From contig JAFFJZ010000003.1 in the NCBI GenBank assembly GCA_018340375.1, forward strand, positions 14,756,001 to 14,820,000: 64,000 bases of DNA, in the 5' to 3' direction. Within the stretch, counting starts at the first letter, position 1; each line of letters starts with the position of its first letter. Origin of the DNA: Gonatopus flavifemur. Taxonomy: Eukaryota > Arthropoda > Insecta > Hymenoptera > Dryinidae. The position numbers were made by a program, and so were the translations under genes. Of the stretch, positions 1 through 11,166 are shown in pieces. A model generated the notes under the pieces. The model had not been told where the DNA came from and did no database searches. It was given only the letters and a program-made list of their open reading frames with translations.

Positions 1-616
1 GATTTACGTATGTCTCTATGACACTGGTTTTGTGATTTCTAAACAACCATTGAAAGCGTTTGTAATCAAATTCACTGATCTACGCAATCACAGGTTTTAA
101 CATGAAATAAATGTTGCGACGTATCTCATTTTGATCTTGAAAGCCGTTAGTTTATTGAAATAAAAATTTTGAAATAAGTGTATAGAGTTAAAAGAGAGAC
201 CGACGAAAACATTTATTCGAAGCGTAAAGTACTTGGATTTATATATTTCACCACAAACGTGTGTATCTGGAGGGAAGTGTGGGAAATGTATAAATTCGTT
301 AAAGAATTTTCTTAGAAATATCTTTCTGTACTGTTGAATTCTTTGATGAACTCTCAGATCGTTTGGAATATTGTTTTTGGTCCTAGTTATACTGCCTAAA
401 ATACGATTGGAAAACCAGCTTTTCAGACATGTACTTCAATTTCTAGGTGAATGAACTGCATTTTGATTAAAATGAAGAGAAATGGCAATCATTTTTAACA
501 GAATCTTCAAAATCTACCCTCCTCACATGCTTTTGGATCTATCTGAGCATAGAAATCACGACAAATCTGCAACAGATTCCTTATCCAGACCTACTTTCAT
601 AATTTCTTGTTGATAT

Positions 617-699
617 CCAATAAATATAACATCTAAAATTTATCTAAAATTATCGCTTAAGACATCTTTTAAACAAGTTTTAGATGTTATGTTCATTGG
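617..699. repeat. Short fold-back repeat
   Basis: Arms CCAATAAATATAACATCTAA (from 617) and TTAGATGTTATGTTCATTGG (to 699) are near-perfect inverted copies around a 39-bp loop. No transposon termini are visible. The loop shares the word AAGACATCTTTTA with the palindrome at 12.7 kb. Confidence 0.55.
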
Positions 700-802
700 T
701 TAGATGCGTAGACAAGGGAAGGAGGCGACTTTGAAGGTTTCGTTGTAGAAAAATGATTAACACGAAGGTGTGAAATTTAGGATGACTTTCTTCTAATTTT
801 CA

Positions 803-992
803 CACGGAAAAAAATGATGTGGTTGATATTTGGATAACTAAAAATTAACTGTGGGAGCTATTGTTTAGCTGTGGTCACAAAGAGCCAAAATCCAGCTTTT
901 GGAGCAATTTTTTTCGCTATCCAAATATCAAATCCACGAAATAGTTACCACAGCTAATCCCTAGTTACTATAGCGAATTATTTTTTTCCGTG
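803..992. mobile_element. Palindromic MITE-like element, about 190 bp
   Basis: The left end is CACGGAAAAAAAT and the right end the inverse ATTTTTTTCCGTG. An inner arm pair GATATTTGGATA (about 826) / TATCCAAATATC (about 919) extends the fold-back. Flanks are CA on both sides, possibly a mutated TA duplication. It is non-coding. Confidence 0.6.
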
Positions 993-1281
993 CACCGCAA
1001 AATATTATTTGTGTTTTTTCATATACATTATAATTCCTTTACAAATACAACTTTTGAATCTTCACAGATTTATTCATCTTCTGCAAGAATCCTGAACTGA
1101 AAAACAGTCCACTGGTCCGAGTTTTAAAACCACATACGCAAGAAAAGTCAACTACAAACTGCGAGGAAAAAGATATTAAACTGAACACCGTTAAACAACA
1201 TTATGGAATTTCTAATACCTCAACGTCGATTGGAATTTTACGTACACACGGAATAAATATAGGAATATATTTTTCTTCACG

Positions 1282-1302
1282 CACACACACACACACACAC
1301 AC
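1282..1302. repeat. (CA)n microsatellite
   Basis: An uninterrupted CA dinucleotide tract of about ten units. Confidence 0.9.
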
Positions 1303-2084
1303 TCGGGAATTATAATTTGAATATTTCATAATGTTGCTGTGAAATAGAATGAAGTAAAAGAGAAGGAGAAAAAGAGGAAATAATGGTTTGCGGTCAACGA
1401 AATAACTACAGACAAAGACTTTGAACGCATATTTTCGTAGAAAATTAGTCCGATGGTATATCGTTCTGGGGTACCCCACAACCGAACTTTCCATATGACA
1501 ATTCCTTTCATCCAGATATTACCGCATAATCGAATATCAAACCTACTTTTTAAGGCTTTTGTATACCCGTGACATAACTGCATTCATATTACCTATTACC
1601 ACGTTCATGCACATTTACATCGATTCGAGTGTTTCATCGTAAAGGTGAATGCAATGCGCGCATAAAAAGGTTTGTATGTGTTGAGCGGTTTCGCAACAAC
1701 TTTCTCCGATTATGTAATACTTTTGAACTCTTCTGGGTTATTCACCCATCTTTGTTCTTTGTATATATCAATACTTATATACGTATCTTTTTACAGACAG
1801 ATGACGGAATGATGGAAACCCTTTATGCGCATCATCATTCTTTACGCACATCCCTTCTCGTGAATGGAAGAAAGAACAATGGACACTGTAAATGGATTGA
1901 CGATTATAAAATCATGAGCAATTGTGACAAAAATGATCGTTACTTTTATGTAATTCGATGCATACGTTCTTCATTGTCCTTTCTCACAAATTATTCATGA
2001 AATAGAACGATTTAGAATTACATTTTTATTGTATTTCATACGATAAATATTAACTCTCGGAAGACAGGAAAATTGCAATCACAT

Positions 2085-2228
2085 GCCCTGCTTAAAGAAT
2101 CTCATTGACTCCGATGCAGAAAACCGATTCCAGCCCATTAAAAATTCATTTTTCAATGAGTTTGCATCAGTTTTCTATATCGGAATCGATGAGAATCAAT
2201 CGGTTCGATGAGATTCTTCAAGCAGGGC
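2085..2228. repeat. Palindromic repeat with arms of about 28 bp
   Basis: GCCCTGCTTAAAGAATCTCA (2085) is the inverse of TGAGATTCTTCAAGCAGGGC (ending 2228). Weaker pairing (GACAGGAAAA / CTCCGTCCTG) extends it to about 2062-2251. It is probably a decayed fold-back element. Confidence 0.6.
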
Positions 2229-2251
2229 GATTACGAAACTCTCCGTCCTGC

Positions 2252-5200
2252 AAGAATTCATATTTGAATATTCAAAGAATTTTTCATAAGACGAAATTGA
2301 ATTACAAATTTATACTTTTTAAACATTCTACTTCTTATTTTCTCGAAACTAACATCAAATCATCAATGAGATCGATTGAAGAAAAGAGTCAATTCGTCAT
2401 TTCTGAATTCTTTATTGCACCGACCAAACTGAATTCGTGGTAGCAATTGAAGCTTATTGTATCTCATAGCAGTTTTTCTTCACTTATTCTTCGACAAACT
2501 ATCATTCCAACCGTGATATTTTCTCTATCAACGTATGTTGATATACACATAAATTTCTGCCTTGGTGAAACTTTTTCCTCTGAGCAGCAGGGAGTTTTTG
2601 AATGTTCGGGTATTCAAATTGAGAGAAATAGCACTGATTCGCAAGAAACATATAGAACATACAACAGCGTGAATACTGTCAAGGTTAATTGCTCAAATGA
2701 ACTTGATCGTTGGCGAATATCTGAGTGTAATTTTCACATGAGATTACATTAAAAAATAATATACGCGTGGGAATAGTATAAGAAGAATTCTCATTTATAC
2801 ATACATGAACTTTGTTCGATTATAAAATTTTATTCTTTCTGATTACTCGGAATCTTTGTTATATGTATAACGAATTTATTGAGACAATAAATTCACTCAT
2901 TTAAAAGAGTTTAACGGTCTCTGGCGGATCTTGGTGAACCGAAAAACGACGAAAAATTGCGGTAGATCTCTGGCTATATGTTGGTAAAAATGTTGGTTTT
3001 GGTAACTTCTTGACACAGTCATTTTTGAACTTTTTGTGAAAAAGAAATTTATCAAAGATAAACCAATGCCACTTCGGTGGTTTTTTTAGTTATAGTTATT
3101 TGGTAAAAATTGTTGAACTTTCAGTCAAAGAATACCAAAAAGATTTGAAAAAATACTACATTTTTCTGCCACTTTTTGATAGGAAAGTTTCACACACGGT
3201 TATTTTCAATCAAAAATCGATCAGTATATGGTAGAAATTATAAAGCAATTGTAAAGTATTATTTTCTGACAAAGTTCTCAGCTCACTAAAAAATACCTGA
3301 TGAAAGTAGACTAGGTATGGATGAGAATATTCACGATGTCGATATTTTTGTGTATAATGTGTCTCTAATCTCTATTGAAATTTTATAGAAATTCATAAAA
3401 CCTAGATAAATATTGAATGCCAGGAATGGCGAAACCATGAAAAAATAACGGAGAAATTAATTAAAAGACATCCATCCATTGACGGATTAAACTGTATACA
3501 CTGTATATATCTCGAAAATAATGGTCACATCAGTCACTGAAAGAAGATCAGCAAAACTCCATAGCACGATGTTAGAATTCTGTATAGTTTTACCCGAATT
3601 TATTTAATCTTTACACTAGTGATAATCATGTGGCAACATTTTCAGAATTATATACCATTTTTGTATAATTATAGAGATTATATATGAACTACATTGAATT
3701 ATTTACAAACCGTATATGATTTTGAAAATTTTCTTACATAGGTAGGAGATTTTAAATGAATAATTTTGTGATGAGAATTAGAATCAAATGCCATAGTTAT
3801 TCTTTAAATAACCCCTGGTCGATTTTTTCCCTAGGAAACTATTGGATTGTTTCTTCCGTTAATTTTATAGAATTTAAAGTAAAATTTATATACATAGATT
3901 CGATATAAATCTTGTGCTGAATCGTCGCATGAGTCCGTGCCACTTTGGCGTGGTGAAAATGGTACGGACTTACGCACCAGCTCGATATGAATTCTTTAAT
4001 ATTATTTCTCAAAGCAGGATTTGAAATAATTTTCATATAAATTTTGTTAGTAACTGAACGTTGTGTTTATATCAAGTTTCAATTAAAATTTTATACAAAT
4101 TAATAGAAACTTGATGCAAATTTCATATAAAATCATATTCAGTGCATTTTCGCCCCAGTTCTAGTTTATTCATCGAAGACTACAGTTTTGGATGAGAACG
4201 AATTTCATAGCCTCAAATAAATTATTTCATCGCTCAAAATAATTCAGGCCAGGAAGGGTTAAAAGGATAGTAGCATCGGAATGCTTAACAAGTGGAGAAC
4301 ATTTTCTTTCTGGGTTACTATTGGGATATTAGTTAGATTGATTTGAAATTATTCAATGGATATTTGTTTCCTATCATTTTCTCAACAGATACAAATTTTG
4401 AGTGAATTATTGATTTACACATATTTTATTTTCATATGTCATCAAATAAATCCCAGAAACGTTCGAACGATACAACACTGCGAGGGTAGAAGAATTAATA
4501 ATGAGTCAGCCGTAACATCTTTGTTCGAAAGCCGACAGCTTTTCATATCTTCAACGATCTTCTACAATTACTTGAACGTTATGTAAGTAACAAACTGATA
4601 TAACTCGGATCTAAGACCAAGCGTTCATTTGTATGAAAAAGAAATTCATGAAAAAAAAAAACACGAAAACAACGACAATAGAAAGTTGTGAGTTGAATCA
4701 AGATCAGTTCTCAGATTGCGGTTATTTTATTCGCTATCAACTTGACACTCGAAAACTTATGTGGAACTTGTGTGCCATGTACCCGGAGGGAAAAGGATAT
4801 TAAATTCTGGCGAAAGCACAATACCGTGAAAACGACATTTCAACGGTTTCAAAAGATGGACTGTTCTTCTCAAAAAGGCTGATGTAAAATTCACAAATTT
4901 ACAGTCTTTTCATTTTTGGTCATCGATGGTCTAATTACCGAATGACAAACATGTCAAAAATGTTTTAAAAACTCACAATTTGTGGGAAATCGAATAGTAC
5001 AAATTTTGTTTCGTTTAGAAGATTTTTACTGAAAGATGTCTTTGTTTGAGAAACTTTTTAGATTAAGCGAAATTTGTGCTATATGAATATTATTCGAGGA
5101 AGTTCCCATATGAAAGGGAACAGGGAGTATAAAATTTGTAGGTTCAACTATAATTATTCCCTCCAATTCCAGAAAGAATCATGAATAAATTATCATGTTT

Positions 5201-6463
5201 TATACGCGATCGGGAGCAGGGATGAAAAAAATAGTCATATTTATTGACTATTCTGAGAAAGAAAATGTGAAATCGATTAGAAATGATATCCTATTCGATG
5301 CACAATTATTGCAACTTTGATTTGCTTTTATAGGAAGTTCATTGAGAAATAAAATACTCTATTAATGTAAAAGAGAGCAGTAGCGTGCTGTGTATCTTTT
5401 CCTTCATTTATAGAGAATTCAACGCCCCAAAAACGGAATAATTCTCCAGAGCCGTGGAAAAATACCCCACGATGAGGGGATGAAAAAAAACTTCCCACAT
5501 TTATGACAGTGTAGAAAATGAAAGGAACAATGGTTCGTTTTCAATGGGAGAGTTTTAATAAGGATATAACGAATCAAAATTGTCAAAAATGAAGTAATTG
5601 AATCGTAAATAAGCAGATGCATCCATCCCCCTTATGATGTAGAGAAGATTTGCATCGACTGATAAGAATCAAGTAATTTTGAGACTCCATTCGAGACAGA
5701 ATTATAGACAAATTTCCCAAAATAATAAGAAAACACCGAAGTTGAGAAATTCCATGTAAAGAAATAGACTCAGCTGGGATATGCATAATTTTAGTGAGCT
5801 CATTTCGTGAGACGGCTATTCTACATGAGCTCGTAACCGAGAACTTCATGTATCGAAACAAGTTTGCTGATATAACTGGCAAAACTTAATGCTCTTACTT
5901 CAGACAATTCCGTAACTATACTATGGTTTTTTATAGACTTCTGACTCTCACCTGATTTTCGGCTTTGTCAAGGTCAGTTGATTTTCTTAATCGAGATCTG
6001 GAGAGCGAAAATATATATATATATCACTATGATTCGTGAATGAGTCGTAGTCGTCGTCGTCATAGTACACAAAAGTTTTGTAACATCGAGTAGTTTTGTG
6101 GCATTATTTTTATCGAGGCTTGAAAAATAGTTGACGGCCACGGTCACGCGGTTGCGGTCATTGAAATGAAAACTAAACATCACACTGGGCTTCATAGTAA
6201 ATTTGTGTAATCCAATTCAATGTTGAATGAAGTTTCGTCATTCGATTCGATCGAATTTTTAATTTTTTTCAAAGGTTCCATCTTGGAGAGAGTGGATTTT
6301 TCACGCTGTAAAGAAACTGCGGGAAATATCATTGATTAACCTGTACAATTGTGTAAGAAAATTAAGTTGAAATCATGAAAATTTCACTACGCGTATCAGA
6401 AAATTGTTATAATAATGCAATAAAATGTGAAGTGAAAAACATAAAGTTCAGTGTAAACCATGG
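2252..6463. other. Intergenic, no supported gene
   Basis: AT-rich sequence with only short chance reading frames. It includes an AT dinucleotide tract at about 6009-6024 and a GTC triplet run at about 6047-6060. I see no RNA gene or intact element. Confidence 0.5.
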
Positions 6464-6465
6464 TA

Positions 6466-7568
6466 CACTGTAAAAAAATTTCACCGGAAAATTCCAGTAC
6501 ATGTACTGGAAGTCATTAACCTGTACATGTACCGGAAAATTTCAGCACATTTGTACTGCAAAAATTCAGTGCAAACGTTATGGAATTCCCGCATCAAAAC
6601 TGGAAATTTTCTGAGCCTCGGTACTGGAATTTTTCAGTACACGAGCTGGACTTTTCCAGGACATGTACTAGAAAATTAATGCTGAAAATATCCATGAAAA
6701 TTGAAAAAAAATTGCTCACGCAAAGTGATTTTGCAGGGTCCTTGTGTTCCAAGATGATTGAGAAACTTTTGATCGTTCATTTGGATGGACAGAAACTCAT
6801 GTCTACCTAACAGGATTTGAACCCACACTTTTCTACCTGCCTACCAACTGAAACCTAAGACCTAACCGATGAGCTATAGCGCGACATGTTGGAAGGCCAG
6901 CTTGGGTTACTACATATGCTTCATATCTAGAACACAAGAGGATAAGTCTTGGAAAAACCTCATATATCAATTTCATTGGCTACAATTACAATTATTATTC
7001 AAAATCTCAATCAGGAAATTTTTAATATAAAGACTTGAAATTTTTCCTGCCAGAAATGACGAAGTCCAATAGAAGTGGAAAATTTCAGTGCAACAGTGAT
7101 TAAATTCCGTTGCATAGCAACTGGAAAATTCCATCACACGACCTGAAAATTGCAGTTCAAAACCTGTATAATTCAATTGCATAGTAACTGGAAAATTCCA
7201 TCACAAAACCTGAGAATTACAGTTAAAAACCTGTATAATTCCAGTATACCAACGATTAGGTTTTTTTTTCTAAATTCCAAATTTTTTCTCAAGTCCTTTT
7301 TGAGGGAATATTTTTTTTTGGTGCACAAGAACTATAAAATTGTAGTACGAGCCGGTAAAATTTTCGCGAAATCATGGCAAAATTTCAGTACATCATCTCA
7401 AACTTGAAAATTCCAGTACAATGACTGAATTTTCAGTTATGCTTGGTAAATTTTCAGTAACGTAACAACAAAATCTCTGTACATGTACTGGAATATCCAT
7501 ATTCCAGTACTAGCACTGGAAATTTCCAGTCCAGTTGCACAGTAAATTTCCAGTTTTTTTTTACAGTG
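6466..7568. mobile_element. 1.1-kb TA-flanked inverted-repeat element rich in CAGTACATGTACTG words
   Basis: The left end reads CACTGTAAAAAAATTTC and the right end, complemented, CACTGTAAAAAAAAACTGG. Both are flanked by TA (6464-6465, 7569-7570). The interior is built from many diverged copies of words such as GGAAAATTCCAGTACATG and TGTACTGGAA on both strands, as if an ancestral short element had been amplified internally. It contains the tRNA-like segment at 6798-6888 and no transposase. Confidence 0.75.
6798..6888 (-). other. tRNA-like segment with Pol III A and B boxes
   Basis: On the minus strand an A-box-like TAGCTCATCGG (complement of 6866-6876) is followed by the B-box-like GGTTCAAATCC (complement of 6813-6823). 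The segment is bounded by short inverted ends CATGTC/GACATG. The T-loop TTCAAAT is tRNA-like, but the T-stem pairs mostly by wobble and the acceptor strands do not join as in a functional tRNA. It is more likely a tRNA-derived (SINE head) or decayed tRNA piece inside the surrounding element than a working tRNA gene. Confidence 0.5.
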
Positions 7569-8242
7569 TAGGTCAAGATTCATGGCAAAAAGCGAGCCAA
7601 ATTCATAAAGCGTTGGAACCCAGCCTTCGGGCAAAACCAAGTTTGGCACAATTATGAAATGTACTGCAAGTGTTTAAGAAGGAATTCATACTTCACGCTG
7701 GATGTACCTCCACAGATCGCAATTCTGCATTCAGAATTCAAAAGATTTCCGAAATTCGGTGAACATAGTAGGATTTGTTTGATTAAGCGATTTGAAAGAA
7801 AATGGCAACCATTTGAAGCAAAAGTTCCTTTTGCCTAAAAAATTCAAACAAAAGTTGCCTAGAAATTCAGTAGTTCATAATTCATCAAAAAATTATCCTG
7901 CGATGTTCACTGGATTTCAGGCCATATTTCCAGAAAAGTTTTGGACTTTCCGTACAATTTGGAATTTTTAACTGGGTGCACCTTGGATTACCCTGAATCC
8001 AATGATTTTTGAAATATACATGCAAATTTTCCAATTAATCTAACAATAATCATGTAGCCTATATATATTACAATAAATATTTAATTAATGGGAAAAAATT
8101 TGTTCTCCAGTGCAAGTGAATCGTTCATCTAATTTTTGAAAATTATTCATAAAACATTCAAAACCTATTCGTATTTAGATTCGGCAGAGAATTCATTTTG
8201 AATTCGTAATATCTTTTATATATATTTCAAATTTGTTGCATA

Positions 8243-9104
8243 CTACTGTGGGGAAAAAATAGTAAGATTTTTTAATTTAAATTTCGCACGAAAAATTTTG
8301 TTTTCTAGGTTGATATGGCTGTCGGTGACATCTGTGCCAAATGTCACATCAAAATAATCATTAGTGTTCAGTATAAGCTAGTCTTTTTGAAGTACAAAAA
8401 GTGCATTCGGCGATTTGTACAATCAGTGAAATTATTCAACAAAGAAGTTCCATTAAATTTTGTGTGCGGAATCAAATTTCTGCAAAAGGCCTTTGGTGAT
8501 AATTGTTTGTCGCGAGCATGTGTTTTCGATTGGGACAAATTATTCAAAGAGGGTTGAGAACGCGTTGACGATGAACCACGTCCAGGACGGCCATCGACAT
8601 CAACTGATGATCAACACGTCAATAAAATCAAAGAATCGGTGCTTGAGAATCGACGATTAACAGTCAGAGACCTTATACTGGCATCGTTGGAATATCTGAA
8701 GGATCAGTGAAAACCATTTTGAAAGATCATTTGGGCCTGAGAAAAGTGAAAGCACGATTGGTTCCAAAATCCTTCGCATACCGCATTGATTCTTTGTAAG
8801 TTTTTCGCCAAATTTTCAACCAATATCGTGCCGCAACCACCGTCTTCGTCTGATTTAGCTCCGTGTGACTTCTGGCTGTTCAGCAAACTCTAACGACCGT
8901 TCCGGAGAAACCGTTTTGAGTCAATTGAAGACATTAAACGTGAATCGCTACGCGCATTGAAGGCTATTTCGGAAATTGACTTCAACAACTGTTTCGAGGA
9001 TTGGAAAAAACGTTGGCACAAGTGTATTGTGGCCAGGGGGGATTACTTCGAGGGGGACGAAATAGATTTGGAAGAATAAATTGAGAATTTTTTGCCCACA
9101 GTGG
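8243..9104 (+). mobile_element. Internally deleted mariner (Tc1/mariner) element
   Basis: The element has 18-bp terminal inverted repeats (8243-8260 CTACTGTGGGGAAAAAAT; the complement of 9087-9104 reads CCACTGTGGGCAAAAAAT; 16 of 18 match). Each end is flanked by the TA target duplication (8241-8242, 9105-9106). At 862 bp it is about two thirds of a full mariner. The interior is the remnant transposase described separately. It cannot move on its own but could be mobilised in trans by a related transposase that recognises these ends. Confidence 0.92.
8436..9079 (+). pseudogene. Mariner transposase remnant, central catalytic region deleted
   Basis: Recognisable transposase pieces appear in more than one frame. 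The N-terminal DNA-binding domain includes SIKFCVRN (about 8450) and AFGDNCLSRACVFDWDKLFK (8486-8545), then ERVDDEPRPGRPSTSTDD (from about 8557) and VGISEGSVKTILKDHLGL (from about 8688). The C-terminal part includes SSSDLAPCDFWLF and DWKKRWHKCIVARGDYFEGD, ending at TAA 9077-9079. At least one frameshift near 8665-8690 and a stop near 8893 break it. The segment between the second helix-turn-helix and the last catalytic Asp is missing, so most of the catalytic triad is absent. Confidence 0.9.
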
Positions 9105-9249
9105 TATAAATGAAGATTGAAAACTAAAAAAAAATAGAAGTTAACAAGAAAAACAGTCGGAGACTGGCCTCCGTGCGTAAACATCGGGAACACACACCGT
9201 AACGATGAGTTACTTTCAATTAAACATACAACAAGGATAATTGCCATTC

Positions 9250-9800
9250 ACTTTAATCAACTTTTCATTTCAGATATTGAAGGAAATCCTAACATTATCC
9301 ACGATCGAGCGGTCGTCGAAGAGTGAATAGCAGACGACACGTGAACGTAACAACAGGTGTGTGTACGTATCGATTGCGACACGTGTACATTATCATTATC
9401 AACCATCGTATACCGGCATCGCGGGTATTACCATAACTTTATTTTTCTAGTAATGAAGAAAGAGGGGATATTGGAGGTTATATGGCTATTAACCGCAGAA
9501 GACAACAAAATCAGACAAAATCATAAAGCCGGTTAATGTTATAAGGACTATGATCTTCTTCCGCGTAGAAAGTACACCGGTGCAGTTATCGTGTTACCAC
9601 CGCCTTCTGTACGATTACAGTACTCCGCTCCTCCTCTTTTCCTCTCTTTCACCCAACCCCGGGGAATCATTTCTGTGTTACGCTTGCAAGCGTAAGCAGT
9701 CAACTATTTTTCCTTTTTTTTCTCCTCCTTTCTTCTTTTCGATTGCAACGTGGAGTGTATCGCTTCTGTTACATCATCACGATTTTCATTAATTTCTTCA
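9250..9800. promoter_or_regulatory. GC-richer segment with two CACGTG E-boxes
   Basis: Two perfect CACGTG palindromes (9338-9343 and 9380-9385) lie exactly 42 bp apart in sequence of higher GC than average. A pyrimidine-rich stretch follows at 9690-9840. No coding exon is evident. The regulatory role is speculative. Confidence 0.2.
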
Positions 9801-10446
9801 CTGTTTTCCTTTTCTTTTTCTTGTTCTTTTCTTTGCATTTCATGTCTGTGGCAATCATCTCATAATCTTTATTAAGATATATCGTGATCACATAACATAT
9901 TACATGCACGCGTAATCCTAATGACTCCTCTTTATTATGAGGTATTACGTTTACATTATCGGATACACTTTCTATTAGTTCGAATACAAGTATGTACGAT
10001 ATACCCGAAGTAGATCACCCGTAAATATAGCTTGTACGGTTTATAGGTCAGTGGATCTGCACCTTTTTTGTTATTTCTCGCGTTTTCAAGCTTTTTCTCT
10101 ATCACGGATATATATCGTGAACGTATATGATTTTCTACCCTAGAGCAAAGAAATGTAACGATGTTGCAATAAGAGAAACTCCTTTTCCTTTGAAAGCTCA
10201 CACGTACCTGGGGTTTGTATCGATCTGGTGTATCATTGAAAGATCGATCGCCTTATTACCGTTCATTCGATGATTCGTTAAGAATTACGCGAACGGATAT
10301 GTGACAATTTATTTCTCTTTCTTCGGGATATAGGATGTGATATCGTATACTTTTTCGATCATTTTTCGTTTCCTGGGAGTAGTAATGATGGTAATTAATA
10401 TTGTGAATTACACTCAGAGAAGTGCTTGGATGGTACAACCATAGGA

Positions 10447-10610
10447 GCCGGCTAAATATTTTGTTAACATGTGAAAATAATACGAATACAGCATCTAAAA
10501 AAAATTTATCCCTATAATTTAGTCCCTCCAAAATAATTTTTATGCAACAATAATCCATAGAATTGTTTTGTTTATTCATTCGAAAGCAGGCAACCAAATA
10601 TTTAGCCGGC
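10447..10610. repeat. Fold-back repeat with GCCGGCTAAATATTT arms
   Basis: GCCGGCTAAATATTTTG (10447-10463) and CCAAATATTTAGCCGGC (10594-10610) are inverted copies. Possible termini with TA-CACT lie further out (about 10407 and 10637). A 140-codon minus-strand frame crosses it and is taken as chance. Confidence 0.6.
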
Positions 10611-10845
10611 CCGTAGTCGTTGATTTTTGTTTCAGTGTACTTATGCGATTTTTTAGAAACATATCTGTGGATTTTCATAAATTATAATAATTTTTATAAA
10701 AATCTGAGACTTTTTCTTGGTTTCTCTGATAGATGATGGACCGTGAGGTTTAAAGAAGTAATGTTTACTTCGAAACATCCAAAATTCAATGTTCATCGTT
10801 TTATTTTCATGTAAAAATCTATTTTGTAAAACTAAGGGAAAGGGT

Positions 10846-11018
10846 GGAACGACAACTCCGTTCTTCATTTCTCTATTCTCAAATATGATTAATTCTAAAT
10901 ATCTCTATTCTTTTATGTATAGATGGTTTTTTGTTTCATATATATGAAAGAATAGAGATTTGTAAAAATTGAGATATTTGAGAGCGGAGAAATGAAGAAT
11001 AGAATTCTCGTTCTGCCA
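10846..11018. repeat. Fold-back repeat, arms about 40 bp
   Basis: The left arm (10846-10885, with GTTCTTCATTTCTCTATTCT) is inverted in the right arm (about 10978-11018, with GGAGAAATGAAGAATAGAAT). A second inner pair, CTCTATTCTTT / AAAGAATAGAG, brackets the centre near 10930. Confidence 0.65.
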
Positions 11019-11166
11019 GAAAAAGTATCAAATTTTTTCAAAACTCATTATATTTTCGAGTTTCATTTTCCTCCGTGAATATTCAGCAAATAAACTACAA
11101 TGAAAATTGCTAGTATCATGATAAAACTTAGCGGTCTGGCCATGGAAAGTAATGAAAATCTACTAA

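Noticed and set aside
6798..6888. Functional tRNA gene
   Set aside because: A and B boxes are present, but the T-stem is mostly wobble pairs, and the acceptor strands are not contiguous with the arms.
10256..10678. 140-codon minus-strand reading frame with ATG
   Set aside because: It runs through a palindromic repeat, has no recognisable domain, and its composition follows the local AT content.
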